From the NCBI GenBank assembly GCA_019695175.1, contig JAIBAM010000017.1:1-54008 (forward strand): a DNA stretch of 54,008 bases, written 5' to 3'. Positions 8,761 to 15,381 of this stretch are shown piece after piece. Each line of letters opens with the position of its first letter. Position 1 is the first letter of the stretch. The notes under the pieces are model-generated. The model ran no database searches. It had not been told where the DNA came from and saw only the letters and a program-made list of their open reading frames with translations. This stretch comes from Bdellovibrionales bacterium. Its GTDB lineage: Bacteria; Bdellovibrionota; Bdellovibrionia; Bdellovibrionales; UBA1609. Made by a program: the position numbers and the translations under genes.

Positions 8761-9030
8761 ATGAAATCGATTTGTAACAGAAAAAAATTAAAATTACTGG
8801 TGTTTGGGATAAGTTTTGTGTTCTTACCAACAAATTTTATTTTCGCCTCAACGAATGCTAAAGGATCTGCAAATGCTAGAATATCTAAGGCAGTACCAGC
8901 AGCATGTCCTTTATCAGCGGGTACCTTAGCTCAGAATCCAAACAATACCCAACTTGCTTTATCTCTCTTTAATGGATCTCCCCCAGGAAGCCCTATTTTA
9001 CCAGGATTAGCTACCAAAACCACACGCTAA
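8761..9030 (+). CDS. Small exported protein
   Basis: An 89-residue protein of no recognised family. The basic start (MKSICNRKKLKLL) leads into a hydrophobic stretch (VFGISFVFLPTNFIFA) that is a clear signal peptide, with likely cleavage after FIFAS or nearby. The mature part of about 60 residues is small and rich in Ala/Ser/Pro/Asn, with a single cysteine (AACPLS) and a PGSPILPG stretch. ATG 8761 is chosen because AAGGAG at 8749-8754 has ideal spacing; an in-frame ATG at 8722 would bury the signal peptide. The gene stands alone in a long AT-rich spacer. A hairpin (CACGC...GCGTG, about 9022-9043) overlaps its 3' end. Confidence 0.6.
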   Translation: MKSICNRKKLKLLVFGISFVFLPTNFIFASTNAKGSANARISKAVPAACPLSAGTLAQNPNNTQLALSLFNGSPPGSPILPGLATKTTR

Positions 9031-9095
9031 GTTTACTGCGTGGAGACTGTGATATTTGGATTTTCTACATTTCAAGTAGACCTCTCTTGGTCGTG

Positions 9096-9437
9096 CTAAG
9101 GCTCATCATTTTCAACCCGATGTTGAGTCTTTTTGTTTTCAATTTTATCCTCAATACTTTGTTCGTACTCAGAGCTGCGTTTTAAATTGAGGTCATCCCA
9201 ATTATATTTGGCTTTGGGAAACTTTTTATTCATCTCTGTGGAAATCCATTGGACTCCTTTACGAATGAGTTTAACTCCATTTTGTGCTGTGGACTGGATA
9301 GGTGTCATAAAAGCTGAGGTATGAATAAATCCATGAATGTGTTCCTCTAAGGTTATCGATCGCCACTCTACTTGCAGTAAAGCTACAAAAAGTAGGGAAA
9401 CTAGAAAGGTTTTTAAAAAAAACATAAGATCGAGCAT
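9096..9437 (-). CDS. Small membrane-anchored protein, unknown
   Basis: A 113-residue protein not recognised. One hydrophobic N-terminal segment (LMFFLKTFLVSLLFVALLQV) acts as an anchor or uncleaved signal. The remainder is a hydrophilic, charged domain ending in a Lys/Glu-rich tail (YEQSIEDKIENKKTQ). ATG 9437 was chosen over an upstream in-frame ATG because a perfect AAGGAGG sits 5 bp before it on the minus strand (9443-9449). The gene is convergent with the small exported protein gene and in the same direction as the response regulator upstream (stop at 9598). Confidence 0.6.
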   Translation of the reverse strand: MLDLMFFLKTFLVSLLFVALLQVEWRSITLEEHIHGFIHTSAFMTPIQSTAQNGVKLIRKGVQWISTEMNKKFPKAKYNWDDLNLKRSSEYEQSIEDKIENKKTQHRVENDEP

Positions 9438-9597
9438 GGAGCCTCCTTGCGAGTTAATTAATTCCATTCATTTAAATGTATCTTTTTTAGGATATGAATT
9501 TGTATTCGCATCCTTACGACTTTCCCTTTTTGACACCTTTTCATTTTTATACAGTCTTTGAATTGTTATCCGATATCATAGTGAATCTGTTTATTTT

Positions 9598-9963
9598 TTA
9601 TGTCAAATGGGCTGCGTCTATCGCCTGGAGCAACTCTTCTTTTTTAAATGGCTTAACCATGTAATGGCAACATCCGGCCTCTAAAGCCTTCATAACCATC
9701 GTTTCCTGATCCAAAGTAGAGCAGGCGATAATTTTAATGTGTGGGAACTCCTTTAAAATTTCAGCGCTGGCCTCAATACCACTTTTTTTTGGCATTACCA
9801 AATCCATTAGAACAACATCGGGGCGCGTTTGACGAACTATTTTTAGCGCTTCTTCACCATCCTGGGCTTCGCCAACGACAATGATTTTGCTATCATGGAC
9901 ACATTGGCGTATAACTTCACGGATAAACGGAGCGTCATCTACAATTACAAGTTTAATTGCCAT
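9598..9963 (-). CDS. Single-domain response regulator, CheY-like
   Basis: A 121-residue receiver domain with no output domain. The acidic pocket is D9-D10, the phospho-acceptor is D54 (VVLMDLVMP), the conserved Ser/Thr is at 82-83 (ACST) and the lysine is K104 (MVKPF). It would be phosphorylated by a histidine kinase and act by binding a partner, as CheY does at the flagellar motor or as adaptors do in phosphorelays. No kinase or che gene is beside it, so the partner is unknown. A TTGGGA-17 bp-TATAAT promoter ends only 7 bp before the ATG, and no Shine-Dalgarno sequence is visible, so the mRNA may be leaderless. It is divergent from the DedA gene. Confidence 0.92.
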   Translation of the reverse strand: MAIKLVIVDDAPFIREVIRQCVHDSKIIVVGEAQDGEEALKIVRQTRPDVVLMDLVMPKKSGIEASAEILKEFPHIKIIACSTLDQETMVMKALEAGCCHYMVKPFKKEELLQAIDAAHLT

Positions 9964-9970
9964 AGGGTTT

Positions 9971-9999
9971 ATTATAGTGTTTTTGAGTCAATCTCCCAA
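9971..9999 (-). promoter_or_regulatory. Sigma-70-like promoter of the response regulator gene
   Basis: On the minus strand TTGGGA (9999-9994), a 17-bp spacer and a perfect TATAAT (9976-9971). The expected start of transcription, 6-8 bp further on, coincides with the ATG at 9963, implying a leaderless or nearly leaderless mRNA. Confidence 0.55.
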
Positions 10000-10016
10000 A
10001 TGATTTGGAGTTTTTT

Positions 10017-10664
10017 TTGGAAGCATCCGCTTTAGCCAACCATTTAATCGAGTTTTTACAGGGTCTAGATGGAATTACAGCCTATGCTGCCATCTTAGGA
10101 TTACTTCTTATTAGTGGCTTAGGGGTTCCCCTTCCAGAGGATATAACTCTTATAGGTAGTGGAATACTAGCTGCAATGGGAGCCATCTCATTACCTGGGG
10201 CAATTATTGCTGGTTTTATTGGAGTTCTGCTCGGTGATGCATTTTTGTTCACTCTGGGACGAAAGTACGGTCGAGCTGTTTTTGATCTGCCCGGTTTTCG
10301 GCGAGTTTTTACCAGTCATCGGATTGCCTTGGCTGAGGAGAAAGTTTTAAGTAACTCGCAATTCATTTGTTTTACGGCGAGGTTTTTACCCGGTTTGAGG
10401 GCTCCGATTTATTTGACGGCTGGTGTGTTGGGTGTCCGACCCACAATATTTTATTTGTTGGATGGTTTGGCCGCGCTCATCAGTGTGCCTCTTTGGGTTG
10501 TTTTAGGTTGGTGGTTTACATTAAATGTAGATGTGGATACAGGTCTGTACTATGCAAAGAAGGCTCAAATTTATTTAGTTATCACAGTACTTTGTGTCGT
10601 ATCTGGCTACGTTTTTTATCGTTACTGGCGTCGTGAAAAAAAAACTGAAATGGACGTAGGTTAA
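10017..10664 (+). CDS. DedA-family membrane protein
   Basis: A 215-residue polytopic inner-membrane protein of the DedA/SNARE-associated (VTT) family; members flip or transport polyprenyl-phosphate or phospholipids. Family signs are GLGVPLPEDITLIGSG near the N terminus, GVLLGDAFLFTLGRKYG, and FTARFLPGLRAPIYLTAG with the conserved Arg and Pro residues. Four to five hydrophobic segments are visible, with a basic C-terminal end (YRYWRREKK). TTG 10017 is chosen because TTGGAG at 10005-10010 is a well-spaced ribosome site; the upstream TTG at 10005 would overlap it. It is transcribed divergently from the response regulator across about 53 bp. Confidence 0.88.
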   Translation: MEASALANHLIEFLQGLDGITAYAAILGLLLISGLGVPLPEDITLIGSGILAAMGAISLPGAIIAGFIGVLLGDAFLFTLGRKYGRAVFDLPGFRRVFTSHRIALAEEKVLSNSQFICFTARFLPGLRAPIYLTAGVLGVRPTIFYLLDGLAALISVPLWVVLGWWFTLNVDVDTGLYYAKKAQIYLVITVLCVVSGYVFYRYWRREKKTEMDVG

Positions 10665-10690
10665 GAGTTTGTTCTGAGGAGTGCCGTCAG
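10663..10690 (+). repeat. Dispersed repeat copy 2
   Basis: It begins inside the DedA stop codon (AAGAGTTTGTTCTGAGGAG followed by TGCCGTCAG). The downstream sequence CTACTGGGCGGAAATTTT also resembles the continuation of copy 7 (minus strand, 53135-53165), so conservation extends to roughly 60 bp. A small GTCG...CGAC hairpin lies at about 10741-10753. Confidence 0.5.
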
Positions 10691-10753
10691 TTCCTACTGG
10701 GCGGAAATTTTTTTAGAACGGTGTTGTCAGCGAGTTAGTTGTCGTTTGGCGAC

Positions 10754-11350
10754 TTAGTTGCCGGTTTCGGATCCTCTATTTTTTAAATAATCTTTTAGAA
10801 ATTCAGTAAATTTTATTTGTATTCGGTCTAGCCTTACTTTAATCCCAGAAGAATCACCCTTTTTTATTTCAGAGTACCAAAGGGGGATATCAATTGCTTT
10901 ATCTGGAATCGACATACAGTTATTATAAACAACATCTTCATTACTCAAATAATGAGTCAAAACTTCAGGGTTTAAATTTAATTCATCAGGTTCAAACCTT
11001 GGGATCTGTTCGTGAATAAAAACAAACAACGTTGCAGATAGGGCCTCTTGTTCTAAAGGCGAAAGTTGGTTTTTAAACCAAGGCAGGAATTTATATAAAA
11101 AATCGAGTTGTAGTAAGGTTTGCTCTAAATGTTGGATGTATTTGGCCTCACTGGAGGAGGTTTTAGAACGGTTAATAGGGCTACTTCTATGGCTATCTGT
11201 CGCATGATTTAAATCATGCACAATATAGGATGAAGTTGTTAAGTAAATTATATTTTTTGTAGAGAACTCAATAAAATATATATTATCAAAGATTCTGTTA
11301 ATCACAAAGTCTATGATTTTGATGGGTGTGAACGTGAAATAAAAGTTCAT
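10754..11350 (-). CDS. Hypothetical protein
   Basis: A 198-residue protein that I do not recognise. The N-terminal 50 residues are rich in Ile/Phe/Tyr without a clean transmembrane segment. A polar stretch (DSHRSSPINRSKTSSSE) follows, then a mostly helical region (YIQHLEQTLLQLDFLYKFL). No cysteines pair up and no catalytic motif is apparent. ATG 11350 was taken; TTG 11353 directly before it is the alternative, and no good ribosome site precedes either. It lies downstream of, and in the same direction as, the exported protein gene at 11458-12099. Base composition is AT-rich like the surrounding accessory zone. Confidence 0.5.
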   Translation of the reverse strand: MNFYFTFTPIKIIDFVINRIFDNIYFIEFSTKNIIYLTTSSYIVHDLNHATDSHRSSPINRSKTSSSEAKYIQHLEQTLLQLDFLYKFLPWFKNQLSPLEQEALSATLFVFIHEQIPRFEPDELNLNPEVLTHYLSNEDVVYNNCMSIPDKAIDIPLWYSEIKKGDSSGIKVRLDRIQIKFTEFLKDYLKNRGSETGN

Positions 11351-11457
11351 CAAATGAACTGGGGCATTTATGAATTTCTCCTTTAGTATTTTGAAATCGA
11401 GGAGAGGATTTCGTCGTTGATTATTTCCTGTGCTGTTTAAGAATATTTCAAAATAAT

Positions 11458-12099
11458 CTATGAGGTATACAAATCTAAAAAAAATGAGTTAACTTTTTTG
11501 TAATTAATTTTAGACGGTCTTTTAATTAAGGACTCCATATTTAAAATTAACAAATCTAATATTTCACTATGGTTTAAAAAGTCTGTGAGTTGGACGTCAC
11601 TAGGAGTGCTTGGTGGTTTGATAGAAAGGAAAGGTTCGATCTCAGCATTTGGAGGGGGAAGCCTTGATTTTAATTCTTTAAGTTTTCTTAGCATGGTTTT
11701 GAAATGTTCAAAAAATATGGGATGTGTGAAGGAATCGGTCTGACCTCCTTGAACGAGGTGTTTTGTGAGCCCATAGTGAAAATCTAGAATGGGTAAAAAA
11801 TAAGCCGATATTTGATTTCCCGAAAACTTAGGGTCCTTAAAAGCTTGTAAAAATATTTTGTACTGGTCTAGTAACTGACTCATTTGGTGAAATTCAAAAT
11901 CGGAAAAACGATATTGTGATTTATGAATTCTTGGTGTGATTGCTAAAATTTCCAAACAAGAACTAGAGAGAGTGTCCCGTCTCGTTCCCTGAGGGCGTTT
12001 TGTTCTCGCGAAAGCATAGGGTTCAGCCATTGATATGACTGTTAAAATCCATATTAAGGATAGTAAGATCCAATGATTTGTTTGTTTTAAAATAATCAT
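11458..12099 (-). CDS. Hypothetical exported protein
   Basis: A 213-residue protein, family not recognised. The N terminus (MIILKQTNHWILLSLIWILTVISMAEPYAFA) is a signal peptide with probable cleavage after AFA, followed by a basic stretch (RTKRPQGTRR). The mature domain of about 180 residues is predicted helical from its leucine/lysine periodicity (MSQLLDQYKIFLQAF, FKTMLRKLKELKSRL), with one Cys (SSSCLEI). It would be periplasmic. It lies 107 bp upstream of the gene at 10754-11350 in the same direction and 166 bp downstream of mlaD, and may be co-transcribed with either. No function can be assigned. Confidence 0.6.
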   Translation of the reverse strand: MIILKQTNHWILLSLIWILTVISMAEPYAFARTKRPQGTRRDTLSSSCLEILAITPRIHKSQYRFSDFEFHQMSQLLDQYKIFLQAFKDPKFSGNQISAYFLPILDFHYGLTKHLVQGGQTDSFTHPIFFEHFKTMLRKLKELKSRLPPPNAEIEPFLSIKPPSTPSDVQLTDFLNHSEILDLLILNMESLIKRPSKINYKKVNSFFLDLYTS

Positions 12100-12265
12100 T
12101 TGATCTTAAATCCTGTTTTAACTCAAGCGATCAATTTGATTTTTTAAAAACAGCAAATTGTGTAATTTGTACCTACAAGAAAAAATAAATTCATAGATCT
12201 GACCCTCCCCCAATATTTAGCAGACGATAGAATGTCAATTTAGAATAGATGATTTTCGTGTGGGA

Positions 12266-13075
12266 TTATTTTTCTTCAGAGTTACTTTTTGATTGGTAGG
12301 AAATAGTTTCTCTGATCAGAGGTTTTAGAAACTTTTTTCGAGGAGATTCACCGATGAGATTGATTAAACTTTGATGCAAAGTCGAATCGTTAATTAGGGC
12401 TCCTAGGGTTCCATCACCACGATCTATTTTTTCCACAATGTTCGACAAATGAGAGATCACGCTATTGATTTTTTCTTTATCAAAGGAATCTTTTGTCTGA
12501 CTTAATAGCTGTTTAAATTGAGCACTGGAGGCAGTTAAATTTTCGACCAATTGGGCACTTCTTCCTTCGCGGTTTATATTCTTGAGCAGAATATTGAGTT
12601 CATTAACCACTTCAAAAAAGCTTGAGAGATCGTTTCCTTTTTTTGCGATCAGATCGATAAAATCCTCCTCATGATTCGTAGGGATAAAGGCATTGATGAG
12701 GAGGGGCGGCGAACCTTTGGGGCCTGGTCTTAAAAAAATGTATTTATCACCCAAGGCGCCTAAAGTTTTAATGGAAGCTACCATCCCTTCGGTGAGACGA
12801 GTTTGAAAACGACGATCAATTTTGAGGAGCGCGACAAGATCTTGACTTTCTTCATCAAACACTATTTGTTTTACATTTCCTACATGAAGGCCTGAAAACA
12901 GGACTTGGCTGCCGCGGTTGAGTCCGGTGACTTGATGCAATTTAATGCGAAGAGGGTAGGTGCCGGTCAAAATCATTTGATCTTCACCTAGAAACATAAT
13001 TGTGAGAGCCGTAAAAATTATCCCTACAAGTACAAATATTCCTACTTTAAATTGTTTAGAACTATAAAAGTCCAT
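12266..13075 (-). CDS. mlaD: MlaD-like MCE-domain lipid-binding protein
   Basis: A 269-residue inner-membrane-anchored periplasmic protein. One transmembrane segment (about 11-29, VGIFVLVGIIFTALTIMFL) is followed by an MCE domain (about 36-115, with VTGLNRGSQVLFSGLHVGNV and IKTLGALGDKYIFLRPG). A helical C-terminal region of about 150 residues follows, longer than in E. coli MlaD (183 aa). MCE hexamers bind phospholipid and pair with the MlaE-MlaF transporter. ATG 13075 (MDFYSS) is used: GAGGAG at the end of mlaF serves as its ribosome site, and an in-frame TTG-type extension to 13090 would lie inside mlaF. It is the last gene of the operon. Confidence 0.88.
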   Translation of the reverse strand: MDFYSSKQFKVGIFVLVGIIFTALTIMFLGEDQMILTGTYPLRIKLHQVTGLNRGSQVLFSGLHVGNVKQIVFDEESQDLVALLKIDRRFQTRLTEGMVASIKTLGALGDKYIFLRPGPKGSPPLLINAFIPTNHEEDFIDLIAKKGNDLSSFFEVVNELNILLKNINREGRSAQLVENLTASSAQFKQLLSQTKDSFDKEKINSVISHLSNIVEKIDRGDGTLGALINDSTLHQSLINLIGESPRKKFLKPLIRETISYQSKSNSEEK

Positions 13076-13076
13076 T

Positions 13077-13808
13077 TCAAATCTCCTCACCGCTTATAAA
13101 CATTTTTAATTGATTATCTGGATTTTGATGGAGCTGACTTACGACTCCACTCGTTCGTATTTCCCCTTTGACCAGAAGGCAAAGGCGATCACATACGGCC
13201 AAGGCTGTTGGCATATCATGGGTCACAAATACTGAAGTTAAACCTTTTTTTTTGAGCTGTAGTGCTACTTCTTGAATTTTTAAAGTATTAAAGGGATCTA
13301 ATCCTGCTGTGGGCTCATCAAATAAAACCACCTCGGGTTGGGTGATGATGGCTCTGGCGAGGCCAACACGTTTTTGCATGCCTCCAGAAAGCTCACTTGG
13401 AAGTAAATATTCGGAACCACTCAATCCGAATTCTTTTAAAATACCTAGGACTTTATTTTTTATTTCCGTTTCAGAAAAAGTGAAATGTTCGCGGAGGGGA
13501 TAAGCCAGATTATCAAAAACCGACATGGAATCGAATAAAGCGCCATTTTGAAAAACGTAGGCTACTTTTTGGCGCACACGATTGAGTTGCGATTCATTCC
13601 AAGAAGCGATATTTTCCCCAAAAATTAGAACTTCTCCAGAATCAGGCTTTTCCAAACCAATAAGACTTCTGAGAATGACAGACTTACCCGAGCCTGAACC
13701 TCCAATGAGTCCTAAACATTCTCCAGGATGAACTTGGAACGAAACATTTTTATGTACCTGTTTGTTCCCAAAACTCTTTTTAAAATTTCGCACTTCAATT
13801 ACAGCCAT
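13077..13808 (-). CDS. mlaF: MlaF-like ABC transporter ATPase
   Basis: A 243-residue cytoplasmic ABC ATPase that drives phospholipid movement through MlaE. Motifs in order: Walker A GGSGSGKS (about 36-43), Q-loop VFQNGALFDSMSV (the 'NGALFDS' Q-loop is typical of the Mla/Ttg2A branch), signature LSGGMQKRVGLARAI, Walker B VVLFDEPTAGLDP and switch histidine VTHDMPTA. It overlaps mlaE by 10 bp and ends one base before the mlaD start, so the three are translationally linked. Confidence 0.92.
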   Translation of the reverse strand: MAVIEVRNFKKSFGNKQVHKNVSFQVHPGECLGLIGGSGSGKSVILRSLIGLEKPDSGEVLIFGENIASWNESQLNRVRQKVAYVFQNGALFDSMSVFDNLAYPLREHFTFSETEIKNKVLGILKEFGLSGSEYLLPSELSGGMQKRVGLARAIITQPEVVLFDEPTAGLDPFNTLKIQEVALQLKKKGLTSVFVTHDMPTALAVCDRLCLLVKGEIRTSGVVSQLHQNPDNQLKMFISGEEI

Positions 13809-14563
13809 TTTTCAATAATCCAGAAGAATTTGGTTAAGAAGTAATCTCCAATTACAATCAAAATTGAGGAGGAAACGACAGCCTTAGTCGTAGCTTCACC
13901 TACTCCCTGGGTTCCCCCTCGCACCGAAAGTCCGTAGTATGAGGATACCAGGGCAATGGTTAGGGCAAAAAAAGGAGTTTTACAAATTCCCGCAAAAAAA
14001 TCTGCTAACACCACAGTGTAAAAGACCTTTTGTAAGTAAAAATGTGCATCCAATCCGAGCTCTTGCACTCCCACAATGAGTCCACCAAGAATTCCAACCA
14101 CATTTGCAATGGCGACTAAAAGAGGGATAGCAATAAAGCAAGCCAGAACACGGGGGATCACAATTTTTTTGATAGGGGAGGATCCTAAAGCTCGAATGGC
14201 GTCGATTTGCTGAGTGACGGTCATGGACCCCAATTCGGATGCAATTCCAGCTCCCACTCTGGCCGCAAGAATTAAACAGGTGAATACAGGTCCCATTTCT
14301 CTCACAATGGATAGGGAAACAATTTTTGGAATGTAAAGTTTGCCGCCAAACTTTTCCAGCCCCAAACCAAACTGTAGAGCCATAACCATTCCTGTCGAAG
14401 TGGCAGTGATGAGAACCAGAGGTAGAGATTGGACACCAATAAAATATATTTGATCTAAAATAAGCCTATGAGGAAAAGGTGGATGGAAAAGTTCCTGGGA
14501 TATTTTTTTTATGATAAGGGCGGTTCCACCAAAAAGATTGATGATTTCCTTTTGTGTACTCAT
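13799..14563 (-). CDS. mlaE: MlaE-like lipid ABC permease
   Basis: A 254-residue inner-membrane permease of the MlaE/YrbE family. Family signatures are PLVLITATSTGMVMALQFG, IVREMGPVFTCLILAARVGAG, SELGSMTVTQQIDAIRALG (the EQ-type coupling helix contacting MlaF) and GGTQGVGEATTKAVV near the C terminus. Five to six hydrophobic segments are visible. It moves phospholipid between the inner membrane and the MCE ring. The ATG overlaps the upstream lipoprotein stop by 4 bp, so translation is coupled. Confidence 0.92.
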   Translation of the reverse strand: MSTQKEIINLFGGTALIIKKISQELFHPPFPHRLILDQIYFIGVQSLPLVLITATSTGMVMALQFGLGLEKFGGKLYIPKIVSLSIVREMGPVFTCLILAARVGAGIASELGSMTVTQQIDAIRALGSSPIKKIVIPRVLACFIAIPLLVAIANVVGILGGLIVGVQELGLDAHFYLQKVFYTVVLADFFAGICKTPFFALTIALVSSYYGLSVRGGTQGVGEATTKAVVSSSILIVIGDYFLTKFFWIIEKWL

Positions 14564-15063
14564 GGAGTTCGAAACTCTTTAAGAAATTGGGTGAAAATCG
14601 TTTGGTCATTAGATTGCAGGGGGGGGACTTGAACTTGGGAAATAATGTAGGAACAACCATTTTTTTTAAAAACTAAAAGATTTAAGTAAGTCAAAACTCC
14701 ATCTACTTTGCCTTTGACTCGTGTGCGAAGTGCTTCTCGATCCAAGAAAGGTGTTATGGATTCTTCAAGCACCTCTCTCTGGGACAAGCCGTAGAGCGTG
14801 TCCTCTTTCAAGCTTTTAAGACTAGGATCGTTTTGTTCTGAACATTCAGACACAAAACTGATGATGGTGCCATTGTGTTTGTTTTTCCAGGCACTGTCTA
14901 CATTTTTGCTTTCTATTTTCTCGTAGGGGGCAGGAGGGTTTTGAAAAATCACATTTTCTGCAGTGTGGGAGTTGGATTTTGTGGGCAAGTCGATAGAGAC
15001 ACAGGCTCCACTAAAGATAAGCAATAGAGTTATGAAGAAAAGGTTATAACGACTGGGTTGCAC
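14560..15063 (-). CDS. Putative lipoprotein, first gene of the Mla operon
   Basis: A 167-residue exported protein. The N terminus (YNLFFITLLLIFSGAC) ends in a cysteine at residue 21; the lipobox is imperfect (S at -3, not L/V/I), so lipidation is likely but not certain. The mature part (GTIISFVSECSEQNDPSLKS, REALRTRVKGKVDGV) resembles small lipoproteins found in ABC-transporter loci of delta-type proteobacteria, with three further cysteines. GTG 15063 has AAGGAG 7 bp upstream. The 4-bp overlap with mlaE indicates that it works with the transporter, possibly in place of MlaA/MlaC-type partners, which are absent here. That role is inference. Confidence 0.65.
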   Translation of the reverse strand: MQPSRYNLFFITLLLIFSGACVSIDLPTKSNSHTAENVIFQNPPAPYEKIESKNVDSAWKNKHNGTIISFVSECSEQNDPSLKSLKEDTLYGLSQREVLEESITPFLDREALRTRVKGKVDGVLTYLNLLVFKKNGCSYIISQVQVPPLQSNDQTIFTQFLKEFRTP

Positions 15064-15381
15064 TAATAAACTCCTTAAAATGATTCAACTTTTTATCGGT
15101 CACTATTGAACTTTTTTTAAGATGTTTTGCAATGGAATTTTTGTAAAAACTAAACTTTGGTCCCTTATTTTGCCCTTGAGATAAAAAGTAAAAGTTCTGA
15201 AATTAAATTTGAATTCAAACTTTAAGTCAGTTGAAACTCACAAAAAAACCTTAAGAAATCTTCGAATCGGGTATGAATCCTGGACTTATGTTCTTGGCAT
15301 TTAATCTGCTTATTTAACTTAGAGAAAGGGATGACTGAAAACGATTTCTCTAGGAACAAAGTTTGAGGGTTGAAAGTATCT
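15064..15381. other. Divergent intergenic region with a sigma-54-like site
   Basis: This 318-bp AT-rich spacer lies between the minus-strand Mla operon and the plus-strand TPR/flagellar operon. It carries the sigma-54-like element listed separately. No open frame on either strand looks coding. The Mla operon promoter must also lie here but is not obvious. Confidence 0.6.
15295..15309 (+). promoter_or_regulatory. Sigma-54-type promoter (GG-N10-GC) for the flagellar operon
   Basis: TGGCATTTAATCTGC has GG at 15296-15297 and GC at 15308-15309 with exactly ten bases between, and keeps the TGGCA and TGC parts of the TGGCAC-N5-TTGC consensus. The start of transcription would fall near 15321, about 60 bp before the TPR gene. 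A sigma-54 activator is the second gene of the operon, which makes a functional site more plausible. The match is by eye only. Confidence 0.5.
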
